Shown here piece after piece: positions 36,957 to 45,678 of a stretch of 46,216 nucleotides of DNA (position 1 is its first letter; every line of letters begins with the position of its first letter). Source of the stretch: Bacteroidales bacterium (GTDB lineage: Bacteria; Bacteroidota; Bacteroidia; Bacteroidales; WCHB1-69); assembly GCA_017525245.1 (NCBI GenBank), contig JAFXTE010000065.1, positions 1-46,216 of the forward strand. Direction: 5' to 3'. The position numbers were made by a program, and so were the translations under genes. The notes under the pieces were generated by a model. The model did not search any database. It had not been told where the DNA came from and saw only the letters and a program-made list of their open reading frames with translations.

Positions 36957-37789
36957 TAACGTGCCAATAACTCTTCCCGACTCAGACAGGCCGGGTTATG
37001 CCGTTTGTACTCGGAACTGTAGTATCGTTTGATTAGCGTGTGTTCGCGCAGCGATTCGTCGCCTTGGAAGTATGCGGCGAAGATGCGGTCGGCCTCGAAA
37101 TAGTTCTCCACGCCAAGCTGCTCGCAGTCGCAGGAACTGATGCCAAGACCATCCACGGGGGTGGCGTCAATGCACGACTGCATAGCGGCCTGTTGTTCTG
37201 GAGTTTCCTCGCCAAGAAGATAATTGGATAGGTTGTAAATCTCTGTTTTCCAGAGATGTTGCACGGGAGCGTAGTCGCCCACATCGCCGTGCAGCGTCCA
37301 GAAACCGGTGAGGTATTCGGTGTAGTTGTCGGTGGAGATGACCATGCCGCGGTTGAGCTGGGCGAGGTCGAAGAGGACCATCATCCTCATGCGGGCCTTC
37401 ATGTTGCCTTGACGCAGCTTCGAAAGTTGCGAGTCGTCGAAGCGGACGAGCAGTTTCTTGTTGGCATAGAAGGTCTCGGTGAGGTCGAGATGCTCGAAAT
37501 CGTGACAGAAAGCTTTTCCTGCCGCGATGGAGCGGGCAATCTCGTCGGCCTTGTTGGTCTCGATGGTGATGCTGCGGCCGATGAGTGGGATGTTGAGTCG
37601 GTCACACACGGGACGCAGCAGCGCGGCGCACAGCGTGCTGTCAATGCCGCCGGACATGCCCAGCACCAAAGACTGTAACTTGCTTGTTGATACGTAATTG
37701 TACATGCGCTCGCGGATACCTTCCGCTAATTTGCGCATGGTCTCCTCGCCAGCGAGGAACGGGAAATATTGTTCGTCGGGTCTGATCAT
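36956..37789 (-). CDS. nadE: NAD(+) synthase, ammonia-dependent
   Basis: 277 residues from ATG 37789. An upstream TTG (37807) is in frame, but the promoter element at 37812-37819 makes the ATG far more likely. It has the ATP-pyrophosphatase motif SGGIDS (LVLGMSGGIDSTLCAALL) and the family blocks GRSITIETNKADEIAR, GNMKARMRMMVLFDLAQ, STDNYTEYLTGFWTLHGD-VGDYAPV. It converts nicotinic acid adenine dinucleotide to NAD+. There is no N-terminal glutaminase domain, so it uses free ammonia. Confidence 0.93.
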   Translation of the reverse strand: MIRPDEQYFPFLAGEETMRKLAEGIRERMYNYVSTSKLQSLVLGMSGGIDSTLCAALLRPVCDRLNIPLIGRSITIETNKADEIARSIAAGKAFCHDFEHLDLTETFYANKKLLVRFDDSQLSKLRQGNMKARMRMMVLFDLAQLNRGMVISTDNYTEYLTGFWTLHGDVGDYAPVQHLWKTEIYNLSNYLLGEETPEQQAAMQSCIDATPVDGLGISSCDCEQLGVENYFEADRIFAAYFQGDESLREHTLIKRYYSSEYKRHNPACLSREELLAR

Positions 37790-37811
37790 AATGGTTGTTT
37801 TTTTCAAATGG

Positions 37812-37819
37812 CAAAGATA
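37812..37819 (-). promoter_or_regulatory. -7 promoter element of nadE (decides its start)
   Basis: Minus strand TATCTTTG, exact TAnnTTTG, 23 bp before the ATG at 37789. Confidence 0.5.
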
Positions 37820-37839
37820 ATCTTTTTATGGTCTCACGT

Positions 37840-38418
37840 CTAACCCTGCATGGCGCGTTCAATAATAGGCCGGAGGATTTTCACTCCGGCGAACCGGTGG
37901 CCCTGTTGGTCGAAGTAGTTGAAGTCGTGACAGTCCGGGAACCGGTCTTCGAGGTAGTGGTGATCTCCGAGCATCTCGTCATCGGTGGAGAGGGCGAAGT
38001 GCAGCAGAGTGCCGTCACACTTGAGCTTGTCGAACACCTTGCGTTGGAAATCCTCGAACTTTGCTAAGTCGCTGGCAGTGAATTGGTATTCCTCTTTGGT
38101 GACGTAGTTTTTCTGCTTGCCGATGTGCTTGGCGAGGGTTTCCGCCGGGTGCAGGGTCGGGTTGATGATGACGGCGGGAATCCGGTGTTTCATGGAGCAG
38201 TAGAGGGTGAAAAAGCCGCCGAGGGAGGTGCCCATCACGACGTTGACGTGCTGGGTGCGCACTAAAGAATCGAGCTTTTTCTGAACGTCAGCAGGATTCT
38301 TGTAGTCGAAAGTTGGTGAAAGCACCTGCCAGTCGGGGAACATTTTCTGTACTTCCAAGGCCTTGTGGCCGCCGCCCGCCGAGTTGAACCCGTGGATATA
38401 AAGGATTTTGTTTGTCAT
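37840..38418 (-). CDS. YqiA/YcfP-like alpha/beta hydrolase
   Basis: 192 residues from ATG 38418; an eight-codon longer reading is excluded by the promoter element at 38440-38447 placing transcription start nearby. It has the oxyanion region YIHGFNSAGGGHKA, the nucleophile elbow GTSLGGFFTLY (Ser), the D/H end DQQGHRFAGVK with the catalytic histidine, and an acidic residue in LSTDDEMLGDH. Small esterases of this type are cytoplasmic with uncertain natural substrates. Separate from nadE by about 50 bp. Confidence 0.8.
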   Translation of the reverse strand: MTNKILYIHGFNSAGGGHKALEVQKMFPDWQVLSPTFDYKNPADVQKKLDSLVRTQHVNVVMGTSLGGFFTLYCSMKHRIPAVIINPTLHPAETLAKHIGKQKNYVTKEEYQFTASDLAKFEDFQRKVFDKLKCDGTLLHFALSTDDEMLGDHHYLEDRFPDCHDFNYFDQQGHRFAGVKILRPIIERAMQG

Positions 38419-38439
38419 AAAAGCGATTGTTTTTGAGCG

Positions 38440-38447
38440 CAAAGATA
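38440..38447 (-). promoter_or_regulatory. -7 promoter element of the YqiA-like gene
   Basis: Minus strand TATCTTTG, exact TAnnTTTG, 22 bp before the ATG. Confidence 0.5.
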
Positions 38448-38504
38448 CGAATTTTATGGTGTGCTGCCTACATCCTTATTCATCGCTTTTTTATTGCTTT
38501 ACGC

Positions 38505-40397
38505 TCATCGCAAACGTGGATTCTTCATCAAATACAAGATGTTCCCGTCTTTGTAATAGACATCGTCGCGGTACTGCACGGTGCCGTCGTCGCCCACGAA
38601 GCAGGTGTAGTATTCGATGAAGAGCGGGATGGGCTTCCGCAGGGCGACGCTGGTGGGACGCAGTTTGCGGTAGAACTGCTTGTCCCAGTCACTGAGCTTT
38701 TCGTAATAAATGGAGTCTTTCTCGTGCAGCTTTTCGACGAATTCCTCGCCCTTTTCGGTGGTGGGCTCCGCACCCGAGATGATGTGCAGCTGCTCGGTAT
38801 AGATGGTGTCAAACCCGTTGACGGTGTAAATCCATTCGGCCACGCTGTCGGGATGCTGCACCCGCACGCAGCCGTGACTCAACGCCCGCTTGCGACGCTT
38901 GAATGCCCCCTTGTTGTTGGTGTCGTGCAGATAGACCGACTCGGAGTTGGCGAATACGAACTTGTAGAGTCCCAGTGCGTTATATCGCCCGGAGGTCTGG
39001 TGCAGGCGGTAGGGGATGTTGCCTTGACTCACTTTGCTCCAGTTGATGGAGTCGGGCACGACATACTTCCCGGTGCGGCTGTCGCGGATGTAGAGATGCT
39101 CGCGGTTGACCACCGCCGTGTTGCTGCGCACCAGCTTGTGGTAGTATTCGTTCTTGATGATGTCATACGGGATGTTCCATTCAGGATTGAGGACTAATGT
39201 GCGTATCTGACTGTACATCAGCGGGGTTTCGGCCTTGAAGGGGGTGATGATGCCGTTTTTGTGCCGCGCAGGCACCTTTTCGGGATTTTGGGTCTTGCCG
39301 CAGCAGATCCTGTTCCGCATCACCACTTTGTCCTTCTGCACCACACATAAGGTGTAGTCGGGGATATTAACCGCGATATGGAGTGTGTCGTCACTTTTTT
39401 TATGCTGTTTCTGCCAACGCAACCGTTCCAGATTGGCAGCGACGGCGTCCTTGTAATATTGCAGCGGTCGGTTCAGCTTTTCGATAGTCTCCGTGTCAAG
39501 CGAGTCGCTTTCCGGAATGCCGTTCATGCGCCGGAATATGTTGAGGGCTTGCAAGACCGTGTCATTCAAGATGTTGCTGCTGTTTACGGTGATGCCAAGT
39601 TGGTTCAGCCGTCCGCAAAGACTTGTGATATGTTTGCTGGTGCAGTCTTTCTTTACATGGATTTCAGGCACTTCGGTCTTCACAGAGTCGGAAAGTGTGT
39701 GCAGTCGTTTTAGCTCTTTCTGGAGGGATTGGTAGTCCGATGTTTTTGGTGCCGACTCCGAAATGATCTCTGAAAAACGATGTATGTTTTCGAGTGCGTT
39801 TTGGATGAAGGCGGAGTCGGGCGAGAGGGTTGCATAGTACCATTTGTAGCCGTGGACACTCTTAGGAACCACCGCACCGTATTGCAACGCGCTGACGTAA
39901 CGCAAGTATTGCTCAGTCAGCTGACGTTCAAGGCAATAGAGGTGCGAATATAGCGAATTGTCGTTGGGCACTTGATGTTCTACAAGCTGGGAGATGCTGT
40001 GGTGGATGCTGTCTAACCCGAAGTATTCGGCAGGGATGCCGTGTAGGCGGTAAGCATTGTCGAGACTGGCGAGCAACGTGTCAGTGAGGGCTTCTTGCAA
40101 TCCTTTTTGTGTCCAAAACGGGTGGAAGTCGCGTGCGCGGTAAAAATCGCTGGTCAACGAGGCGTACAAACTGGAGTCGTGTTCGCTGTTGACTTGACTC
40201 TCGATAAATTGTCTGTAGTCTTTTTCGCTATATTGTGTGTAGTGCTTGAACCAGTGTGGTTTGGGTTGCACATGTTCCTTCCGCTGGCATCCACCGCATA
40301 AGACAAGAAAGGAGAGCGAAACAGCCATGACACAGCATAAAATGACCATGACACATGGTGTTTGGCTTCGTGGATTGGATAGCATGTTTTTCAACAT
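38505..40397 (-). CDS. L,D-transpeptidase (YcbB-like, YkuD domain)
   Basis: About 630 residues. I choose ATG 40397 because the -7 element at 40438-40445 lies inside any longer reading. A membrane/signal segment (VMVILCCVMAVSLSFLVLCGGC) is followed by CQRKEH, possibly a lipoprotein. The N-terminal part is helical and domain-like; the catalytic YkuD domain lies in the second half with the full signature KRRKRALSHGCVRVQHPDSV, catalytic cysteine in SHGCVRV, and upstream NPEWNIPYDIIKNEYYHKLV. It forms 3-3 crosslinks in peptidoglycan or anchors proteins. The C-terminal extension after the catalytic site (PIPLFIEYYTCFVGDDGTVQ) is typical of the YcbB family. Confidence 0.9.
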   Translation of the reverse strand: MLKNMLSNPRSQTPCVMVILCCVMAVSLSFLVLCGGCQRKEHVQPKPHWFKHYTQYSEKDYRQFIESQVNSEHDSSLYASLTSDFYRARDFHPFWTQKGLQEALTDTLLASLDNAYRLHGIPAEYFGLDSIHHSISQLVEHQVPNDNSLYSHLYCLERQLTEQYLRYVSALQYGAVVPKSVHGYKWYYATLSPDSAFIQNALENIHRFSEIISESAPKTSDYQSLQKELKRLHTLSDSVKTEVPEIHVKKDCTSKHITSLCGRLNQLGITVNSSNILNDTVLQALNIFRRMNGIPESDSLDTETIEKLNRPLQYYKDAVAANLERLRWQKQHKKSDDTLHIAVNIPDYTLCVVQKDKVVMRNRICCGKTQNPEKVPARHKNGIITPFKAETPLMYSQIRTLVLNPEWNIPYDIIKNEYYHKLVRSNTAVVNREHLYIRDSRTGKYVVPDSINWSKVSQGNIPYRLHQTSGRYNALGLYKFVFANSESVYLHDTNNKGAFKRRKRALSHGCVRVQHPDSVAEWIYTVNGFDTIYTEQLHIISGAEPTTEKGEEFVEKLHEKDSIYYEKLSDWDKQFYRKLRPTSVALRKPIPLFIEYYTCFVGDDGTVQYRDDVYYKDGNILYLMKNPRLR

Positions 40398-40437
40398 ATT
40401 GGATAAAAAAAGCAATTTATTTGAAAAAAATACGTTG

Positions 40438-40445
40438 CAAAAATA
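40438..40445 (-). promoter_or_regulatory. -7 promoter element of the L,D-transpeptidase gene
   Basis: Minus strand TATTTTTG, exact TAnnTTTG; rules out starts upstream of about 40430. Confidence 0.5.
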
Positions 40446-40476
40446 GTATTTTTTTATCAGCATTCTGAAAAATATA

Positions 40477-40484
40477 TATATTTG
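40477..40484 (+). promoter_or_regulatory. -7 promoter element of the esterase-SOD operon
   Basis: TATATTTG followed by C, exact TAnnTTTG, 38 bp before the ATG at 40523; divergent from the transpeptidase promoter. Confidence 0.55.
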
Positions 40485-40522
40485 CACTGTGATAATAAAT
40501 CAGGTGTTATTAAACAGACAAA

Positions 40523-41464
40523 ATGAACGGAATAAGGAATATATTATTTTTGGTTGCTCTTGTTCTGGTGGCGGGCGTGTTGGTGGCCCAGAATCCGCAG
40601 GTGAATGCACAATATAGTGTTCCATACGCTTATGCGCATTATCCTGGGCAAGACAAGGCGGTGAACCTCTGTTTTGATTTCTATGAACCTGCTGATTCGT
40701 CGGATGCTTTGCGACCGTTGGTGATCACTGTTTTCGGTGGCGGTTTCGTGTTCGGGTCTCGTGATTATGAAGATATGGTCGAGTGGTGCAGCCGCTTTGC
40801 GGAAATCGGGTGTGCAGCCGCCTCCATCGACTATCGCCTTTTGCCTGCCAAGAAGTTTTCATTCAAGGAGTTGGTACGTACAGGTTATATGGCGGCGCAG
40901 GATGTGAGTACGGCGGTACGATTCTTCAAAGCCAATAGCGAGAAATATCGCATCGACACGAACCGCATTTTCCTGCTCGGGCAGTCAGCGGGTGCTGTGG
41001 CCATCATCCACGCCCTCTACATGGATGAGGACGAACGGCCTTCAGAAACTCGGGCGTATCCTGAATTGCCGCCACTCCATTCGCAAGGCAACGCTGAAGA
41101 AAAGGCACAATCGTTCGGTGTCGCCGGCGCCATTCTCCTTTGGGGGTGTGTCTTTGATCCGGAAATGATTGATGCTGATGAGATCACACCGGTGTGCCTC
41201 ATACATGGCGAGAAAGACAGGATTCTCCCGGTGGATTCAGGTTATGCATTTTCCATTCTGGGAATGCCTTACGCGTATGGCTCTCGTGTGATGGCAAACA
41301 GGTTGAAGGAGCTTGGCACTGTCCCGTTTGAATTGCATCTGAAAGAGAATGAAGCTCATGCGTTCTATTTTAAACACTTGAGTATGTTTCAGTTAGATGC
41401 GATGAAGTTTGACGAGTGCTTCAAAATAGCCCGTGATTTTATGTTGAGAAACGAGAAAGAATGA
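40523..41464 (+). CDS. Exported alpha/beta hydrolase (carboxylesterase-like)
   Basis: 313 residues with a signal peptide (NILFLVALVLVAGVLVAQ). It shows the HSL/carboxylesterase pattern: oxyanion FGGGFVFGSRD in place of HGGG, nucleophile GQSAGAVAI (Ser), the acid in HGEKDRILPVDSG, and the histidine in ENEAHAFYF. Such enzymes often deacylate plant or host glycans (acetyl xylan/feruloyl esterase-like), though here no other polysaccharide-locus gene adjoins. It is followed after 39 bp by sodB, likely in one transcript. Confidence 0.8.
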   Translation: MNGIRNILFLVALVLVAGVLVAQNPQVNAQYSVPYAYAHYPGQDKAVNLCFDFYEPADSSDALRPLVITVFGGGFVFGSRDYEDMVEWCSRFAEIGCAAASIDYRLLPAKKFSFKELVRTGYMAAQDVSTAVRFFKANSEKYRIDTNRIFLLGQSAGAVAIIHALYMDEDERPSETRAYPELPPLHSQGNAEEKAQSFGVAGAILLWGCVFDPEMIDADEITPVCLIHGEKDRILPVDSGYAFSILGMPYAYGSRVMANRLKELGTVPFELHLKENEAHAFYFKHLSMFQLDAMKFDECFKIARDFMLRNEKE

Positions 41465-41503
41465 ATGTTCATCAGAAATTATAAACATCAAAAACTTTGC
41501 ATT

Positions 41504-42094
41504 ATGGGAAAATTTGAATTGATTACGCTGCCGTATGCGGCAAATGCCTTGGAGCCGGTCATTTCTGAAAAGACCATCGGTTTTCATCACGGCAAACATC
41601 TGCAAGGATACGTCAACAATCTGAATGCGGCCATCGAAGGCACGCCGTTTGCAGATAAAGATTTGGTGGAGATCGTGAAGACAGCAACTGGCGGGATGCT
41701 CAACAACGCTGGGCAGATTCTGAACCACAACCTCTATTTCCAGCAATTCCGCAGTCCGCTGGCCGACAACAAACCCACGGGTGAACTTGCGGATGCCATT
41801 GACGCGCAGTTCGGCTCTTTCGGAGAGTTCCAGAAGGCGTTCGTGCAGACTGGCGCCACACTGTTCGGCTCAGGTTGGGTTTGGCTTTCTGCCGATGCTG
41901 ACGGCAAGCTGGTTATCACGCAAGAGACCAACGCGGCCAACCCGGTGCAGAAAGGACTTCGCCCGCTGCTGACCTTCGATGTGTGGGAGCATGCCTACTA
42001 TTTGGATTACCAGAACCGCCGTCCCGACCACCTCAATGCACTGTGGCAGATTGTGGACTGGGACGTGGTGGCAGGAAGGTACGCTGGCTGTTGA
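41504..42094 (+). CDS. sodB: Superoxide dismutase (Fe/Mn family)
   Basis: 196 residues from ATG 41504 (a longer reading adds 13 unconserved residues). Metal ligands H28 (GFHHGKH), H75 (ILNHNLYF), D159 and H163 (FDVWEHAYY) are all present. Q71 in NNAGQILNHNLYF follows the Gln-before-NH pattern of iron and cambialistic enzymes such as that of Porphyromonas gingivalis, rather than the GGHANH of classical Mn enzymes. It detoxifies superoxide, useful to an anaerobe in transient oxygen. Downstream of an esterase gene, converging with hsp20. Confidence 0.93.
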   Translation: MGKFELITLPYAANALEPVISEKTIGFHHGKHLQGYVNNLNAAIEGTPFADKDLVEIVKTATGGMLNNAGQILNHNLYFQQFRSPLADNKPTGELADAIDAQFGSFGEFQKAFVQTGATLFGSGWVWLSADADGKLVITQETNAANPVQKGLRPLLTFDVWEHAYYLDYQNRRPDHLNALWQIVDWDVVAGRYAGC

Positions 42095-42113
42095 CTTTTG
42101 GCTGGGCTTACAT

Positions 42114-42146
42114 AAAAAAAACGCCGCACTCTTGCGAATGCGGCGT
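42114..42146 (-). terminator. Intrinsic terminator of the Hsp20 gene
   Basis: Stem ACGCCGCA / TGCGGCGT (42121-42128, 42139-42146), 10-nt loop; on the minus strand it is followed by seven T. Lies 25 bp past the hsp20 stop and may also stop sodB transcripts. Confidence 0.8.
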
Positions 42147-42170
42147 AAAATCATTGGCTTTGGTTAAAGA

Positions 42171-42596
42171 TTACCCGATGGCGATGGTGCGGGCGACTTT
42201 AGGTTCCTCTTTCTGTAATCTCGGCAGGGTGATGGTGAGGATGCCGTGCTCCACTTTTGCTTCGATGTGGTCCTTATCGACATCCTCGGGCAGAGTGTAG
42301 TTCTGCTCGTAGTTCGTGTAGGAGAACTCGCGGCGCAGATAGTGGTGCTTTTTCTCCTCTTCTTTGTGTTCCATCTTGTTCTCGATGGCGACGCAGAGGT
42401 TGCCTTCGTCGTTGATGCTCACGCGGCAGTATTCCTTCTTGATGCCGGGGGCGGCCACTTCCATCGTGTAGGCCTTTTCATCTTCTCTAACATTCACGGC
42501 CGGAGCTGTGGTGTTGGTGCGCGGCATGATGTCGCTGTTCAAGAAATCTTCAAACATGGTCGGAAACCAACTGTTTTTAAACATTACTGGTAGCAT
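42171..42596 (-). CDS. Hsp20 / alpha-crystallin family small heat-shock protein
   Basis: 141 residues. The alpha-crystallin domain runs about 35-130: VNVREDEKAYTMEVAAPGIK, KKEYCRVSINDEGNLCVAIEN, and AKVEHGILTITLP with the AxxxGIL signature. The C-terminal IxI anchor is IAI. Unusually for this window it has a strong Shine-Dalgarno sequence, AAGGAG about 8 nt before the ATG at 42596, suggesting high translation on demand. It ends in an intrinsic terminator and is divergent from nothing; its promoter is not clear. Confidence 0.92.
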   Translation of the reverse strand: MLPVMFKNSWFPTMFEDFLNSDIMPRTNTTAPAVNVREDEKAYTMEVAAPGIKKEYCRVSINDEGNLCVAIENKMEHKEEEKKHHYLRREFSYTNYEQNYTLPEDVDKDHIEAKVEHGILTITLPRLQKEEPKVARTIAIG

Positions 42597-42783
42597 AATA
42601 AACTCCTTTCTTTTATTGTTAGACTTTTAATTTTTCATTTCCGTCCGCCTTTGCTTTCGCATCGGCGACGCTACCTATAATGCAAACCGCGTGCCAACAA
42701 ATAATTTTCAAATATTTTTATTTTTACTGACAATTTGTCCGATTTTTGGTGACAAGATGGCGGGTTTTGTGTCAAATTTTCCG

Positions 42784-45027
42784 TTACTCCTCCATCCACC
42801 GCTCGTAAATCGTTCGAGCGGCCTCGAAGGTCGAACACGGTGCACCCAAAAAGCTCGACAATTCACTTTTCAGCTTCAGCGGTTCGACGGGATATTTCGT
42901 GTGACTTTCGGTCCAGGCATGCTCGAACTTGGAGAGTTCCTCGCCGAAAGCCTTCTCGTCAAATTCTTTGCCCTCTTTCACTGCCTTTATGACCGCCTCG
43001 AAGAAGAGGTTCCAGCGTTTGGCGTAGTAGTCGCCGACGAGCCCGCCCCACATCCGGTTGGCATAGTCGTTGAGCACGGGACCGCCCCAGACGGTGAGCA
43101 GAGTGCGCGCTTGCCGTTCGTAGTAGTCTTTTTCTTCCTCGGTGGTGCCCCACTCGCGGGCCGCCTCAATCCACGCTCCCAACATGAAGGCGGGATGGGT
43201 GTTGAGCAGTGTATCGACATCCGCAAACAGCTGGTTGGCGATTTCTACCTGCCGTTCCAACTCCTGGATGTTACGGTTTTTATACGCCATCGTGAAATCG
43301 TTGCGGATGTCCATGAAGTGGTTGCCCATCCACTGCGAGAAGATGTTGACGAGGTCGTATTGGTAGGTGTCCTTCCATGTCCACGGCGGCCCGAAGTAAT
43401 GGACATTGTCTTTGCTGGAAAAACTGGTGACAAAAGCCTTGCAGATTTTTTTCAACGTGTCGTTGCTGTAGGAATAGTAAGGTTTGGTGTAGTAGGTGCC
43501 GTGCCCCTCCAGAGACGGACGCGCCACCAACTGCGTGCCCAGTCCGTAAAACGACCAGTCCTTATAGACACTGTCGTTCAGCAAGAGCCATTCGTCATCA
43601 TAATGGTGAGTAGCAGTCCGAGCATAGCCCCAATCCTTAATCCATTGCTGCACATCGGGTTGGCTCTCCCACGCGCGGTCGAAGAGGTACTCGTAGATTT
43701 GCGGACTCACGTCAAAGGACTCCAACGTGGAGCCGATACCGGTCATGTTCGGTCCGGCCTCCTTTAAAGCGGTATCCAGTTTTTTCTCCAGCTCGTTGAT
43801 ATTGCCCACGAGCATGGTGTTGCCGCCGAAATTGCCGAGGTAGCACCAGATGAAGGGCTGCCCGTAGAAGCCCTCGGTGGTGCGCCACACCTCCGTCTTC
43901 TCGCAGAAGTAGTCGAGCAGCACGAGCTTGTCTTGCGGCACGGTGGTGAGGTAGGCGCGGAGCCGTTCGGGGGTCCACGACTTGCGTTTGTAGTAGAACA
44001 CCCAGGTCATCTGGAGCCAGCGGGCGGCGGGATCGCTCTGCTGCAGCGAAGTGTAAATGTTTTGGGAAACCTTGGCGAGGTAGTCGGGTTCCCAGCTGGG
44101 CGGGTCCATCTCGTTGAAGGGATCCACGCCGTAGATGTGGTCGGTGCCGAAAAGGGCGATCTCCTTTTCCATGAACGACTTCTGGATTTTGGCGAAGAGC
44201 GGGTCGGAGGAGTTGAGGAAGTGGGTAGGCTCGAAACCGCACCACGCGCTCAACTGCTGGATGTCGGCATCGGGGTGCATCTCGGCGAACCGTTTGGGCA
44301 CGTGTCCGGCGAAGGCGGGCAGCACCGGCGTCATGTTGAACTCGCGCTCGCGGGCGACGATTTGCTGCTGCAGCGCTTTCTGTCCCTCCAACCACGACAT
44401 CGGCAACGGTCCGCCGAAGCCATCGAGGTTGGCCATGCGGTGCCACGGCAGGTGCGCCGGTCCCGAGAAATAGCTGCGGATTTCCTCGTCCGTCATCCCG
44501 AACTCCTTCCACACCTCGTACCAGACGGCCTCCTGCCCGGTGATGGCGAGCGGCATCGTGATGCCGTTCAGCGCCATCCAGTCGATGAACCGCTCCCACT
44601 GCGGCCATTTCCACCACGGCATCGTGTAGCCGTAAGTGCAGTAGTTCAGGAAGAAACGGTCGCGCACGAGAGCCTCCTTGCGGATGGTTTTGGAGGGAGT
44701 CGGGAACTCGACAGGCAGCTCCACAGGTTCGCACAGCAGCCACGAAACGTGTACGCCTGCGATGTGCTTGAGGTAGTAGTTCAGGCCCATCGCCAAGGAG
44801 TTGTCGTTGTTGCCGGAGATCTTGATTTTGAGGGATTTGACCGGATCCTTGACGGGCTCTATCTGGAAAAAGTCAACCGTATCAGGTTGACACACAAAGA
44901 TAAAGCAGGTGTCTTTGTCGCCGAGGATACGGTGCGCCAGGCCGTTGATGGGACGATGCGGTCCATTGTTTCCGGCGGTCAGCGATAAGGTCCAGAAGCA
45001 AACGGTCATGAGTATGATTTTTCGCAT
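42784..45027 (-). CDS. Alpha-N-acetylglucosaminidase, glycoside hydrolase family 89
   Basis: 747 residues with a signal peptide (KIILMTVCFWTLSLTA). It removes alpha-linked GlcNAc from glycans such as heparan sulfate ends and gastric mucin. Domains: a short N-terminal alpha/beta domain (about 20-120), the TIM barrel, then the helical C-terminal domain. The barrel has conserved signatures FLNYCTYGYTMPWWKWPQWE, GQEAVWYEVWKEFG and PAFAGHVPK. The expected acid/base glutamate is E306 (YGVDPFNEMDPP) and the nucleophile E436 (GIGSTLESFDVSP), matching the two catalytic glutamates of characterised GH89 enzymes. No binding modules and no PUL (susC/susD) are adjacent; the enzyme stands alone. Confidence 0.92.
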   Translation of the reverse strand: MRKIILMTVCFWTLSLTAGNNGPHRPINGLAHRILGDKDTCFIFVCQPDTVDFFQIEPVKDPVKSLKIKISGNNDNSLAMGLNYYLKHIAGVHVSWLLCEPVELPVEFPTPSKTIRKEALVRDRFFLNYCTYGYTMPWWKWPQWERFIDWMALNGITMPLAITGQEAVWYEVWKEFGMTDEEIRSYFSGPAHLPWHRMANLDGFGGPLPMSWLEGQKALQQQIVAREREFNMTPVLPAFAGHVPKRFAEMHPDADIQQLSAWCGFEPTHFLNSSDPLFAKIQKSFMEKEIALFGTDHIYGVDPFNEMDPPSWEPDYLAKVSQNIYTSLQQSDPAARWLQMTWVFYYKRKSWTPERLRAYLTTVPQDKLVLLDYFCEKTEVWRTTEGFYGQPFIWCYLGNFGGNTMLVGNINELEKKLDTALKEAGPNMTGIGSTLESFDVSPQIYEYLFDRAWESQPDVQQWIKDWGYARTATHHYDDEWLLLNDSVYKDWSFYGLGTQLVARPSLEGHGTYYTKPYYSYSNDTLKKICKAFVTSFSSKDNVHYFGPPWTWKDTYQYDLVNIFSQWMGNHFMDIRNDFTMAYKNRNIQELERQVEIANQLFADVDTLLNTHPAFMLGAWIEAAREWGTTEEEKDYYERQARTLLTVWGGPVLNDYANRMWGGLVGDYYAKRWNLFFEAVIKAVKEGKEFDEKAFGEELSKFEHAWTESHTKYPVEPLKLKSELSSFLGAPCSTFEAARTIYERWMEE

Positions 45028-45053
45028 AAGGATTCGTTCTTAGAATGATACGG

Positions 45054-45061
45054 CAAAAGTA
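45054..45061 (-). promoter_or_regulatory. -7 promoter element of the GH89 gene
   Basis: Minus strand TACTTTTG, exact TAnnTTTG, 27 bp before the ATG at 45027. Confidence 0.5.
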
Positions 45062-45078
45062 TAATTTTTCTGAAAAAA

Positions 45079-45138
45079 GTTGTCCCAGTTGTCTCAGTTG
45101 TTGTCAGCAAAGAAGACAACTGGGACAACCATGACAAC
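45079..45138 (+). repeat. 9-nt-periodic inverted repeat, copy 1
   Basis: Perfect 16-bp arms GTTGTCCCAGTTGTCT (45079-45094) and its complement (45114-45129) around a 19-nt loop, then ATGACAAC and a T run. The 27 bp at 45112-45138 recur exactly at 45504-45530. Confidence 0.85.
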
Positions 45139-45171
45139 TTTTTTGTATTTGCGACCCAAAATGTTGAGGTT

Positions 45172-45444
45172 ATGGACTTTTTTGGCTTCATGGTGATAAA
45201 TTGTTCGTGCGATGATATGTCACGCAGTTTTTATCACAAGTTGGTCTGGGGTAGTAACGATGCATACTATATTGAGGGTCCCATCCGCTATGGGAAAAAG
45301 GGGAGACCAATGGTCGAGATTCCTTTGAAAGATTCGGCTTCGGATACCATTCTCATTACGGTCGGTAGTCTTCATTCGTTAGAAATAATAGACACTATTC
45401 CACCTGAAAATCTGGATACCATCCGTTTGGTGAAACGACGTTAA
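45172..45444 (+). CDS. Orphan small protein, function unknown
   Basis: 90 residues, not recognised. The N-terminus has a Cys pair (INCSCDD), the middle is Gly/Tyr-rich (YYIEGPIRYGKKGRPMVEIP), and the end is basic (TIRLVKRR). No signal peptide. It is bracketed by the two copies of the structured 27-bp repeat. The ATG 45172 lacks a clear promoter; only a weak TATTTG is seen. It may be a cargo gene of a small element or a spurious ORF. Confidence 0.4.
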   Translation: MDFFGFMVINCSCDDMSRSFYHKLVWGSNDAYYIEGPIRYGKKGRPMVEIPLKDSASDTILITVGSLHSLEIIDTIPPENLDTIRLVKRR

Positions 45445-45460
45445 GGACAGACTTTATTAT

Positions 45461-45530
45461 GTTGTCTAAGTTGTCCAAGTTGTCCAAGTTGTCTTTAAGA
45501 AAGGAAGACAACTGGGACAACCATGACAAC
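45461..45530 (+). repeat. 9-nt-periodic inverted repeat, copy 2
   Basis: Four 9-nt units beginning GTTGTC (GTTGTCTAA, GTTGTCCAA twice, GTTGTCTTT; 45461-45496) face a complementary arm at 45507-45530. The right arm is identical to copy 1 over 27 bp. Confidence 0.85.
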
Positions 45531-45678
45531 ACAAATAGAAGTTTCCGCTCTGTTTTGCGCCATGGATGTGAAAATCCTGCGAAAACTATTCTTTGAAAAT
45601 TAACTAATCGTATTTGATTAGTTAATAAAAACATATATCTTATTGATTTACATGAATGAAATTTTTTTCGCAAACCCC

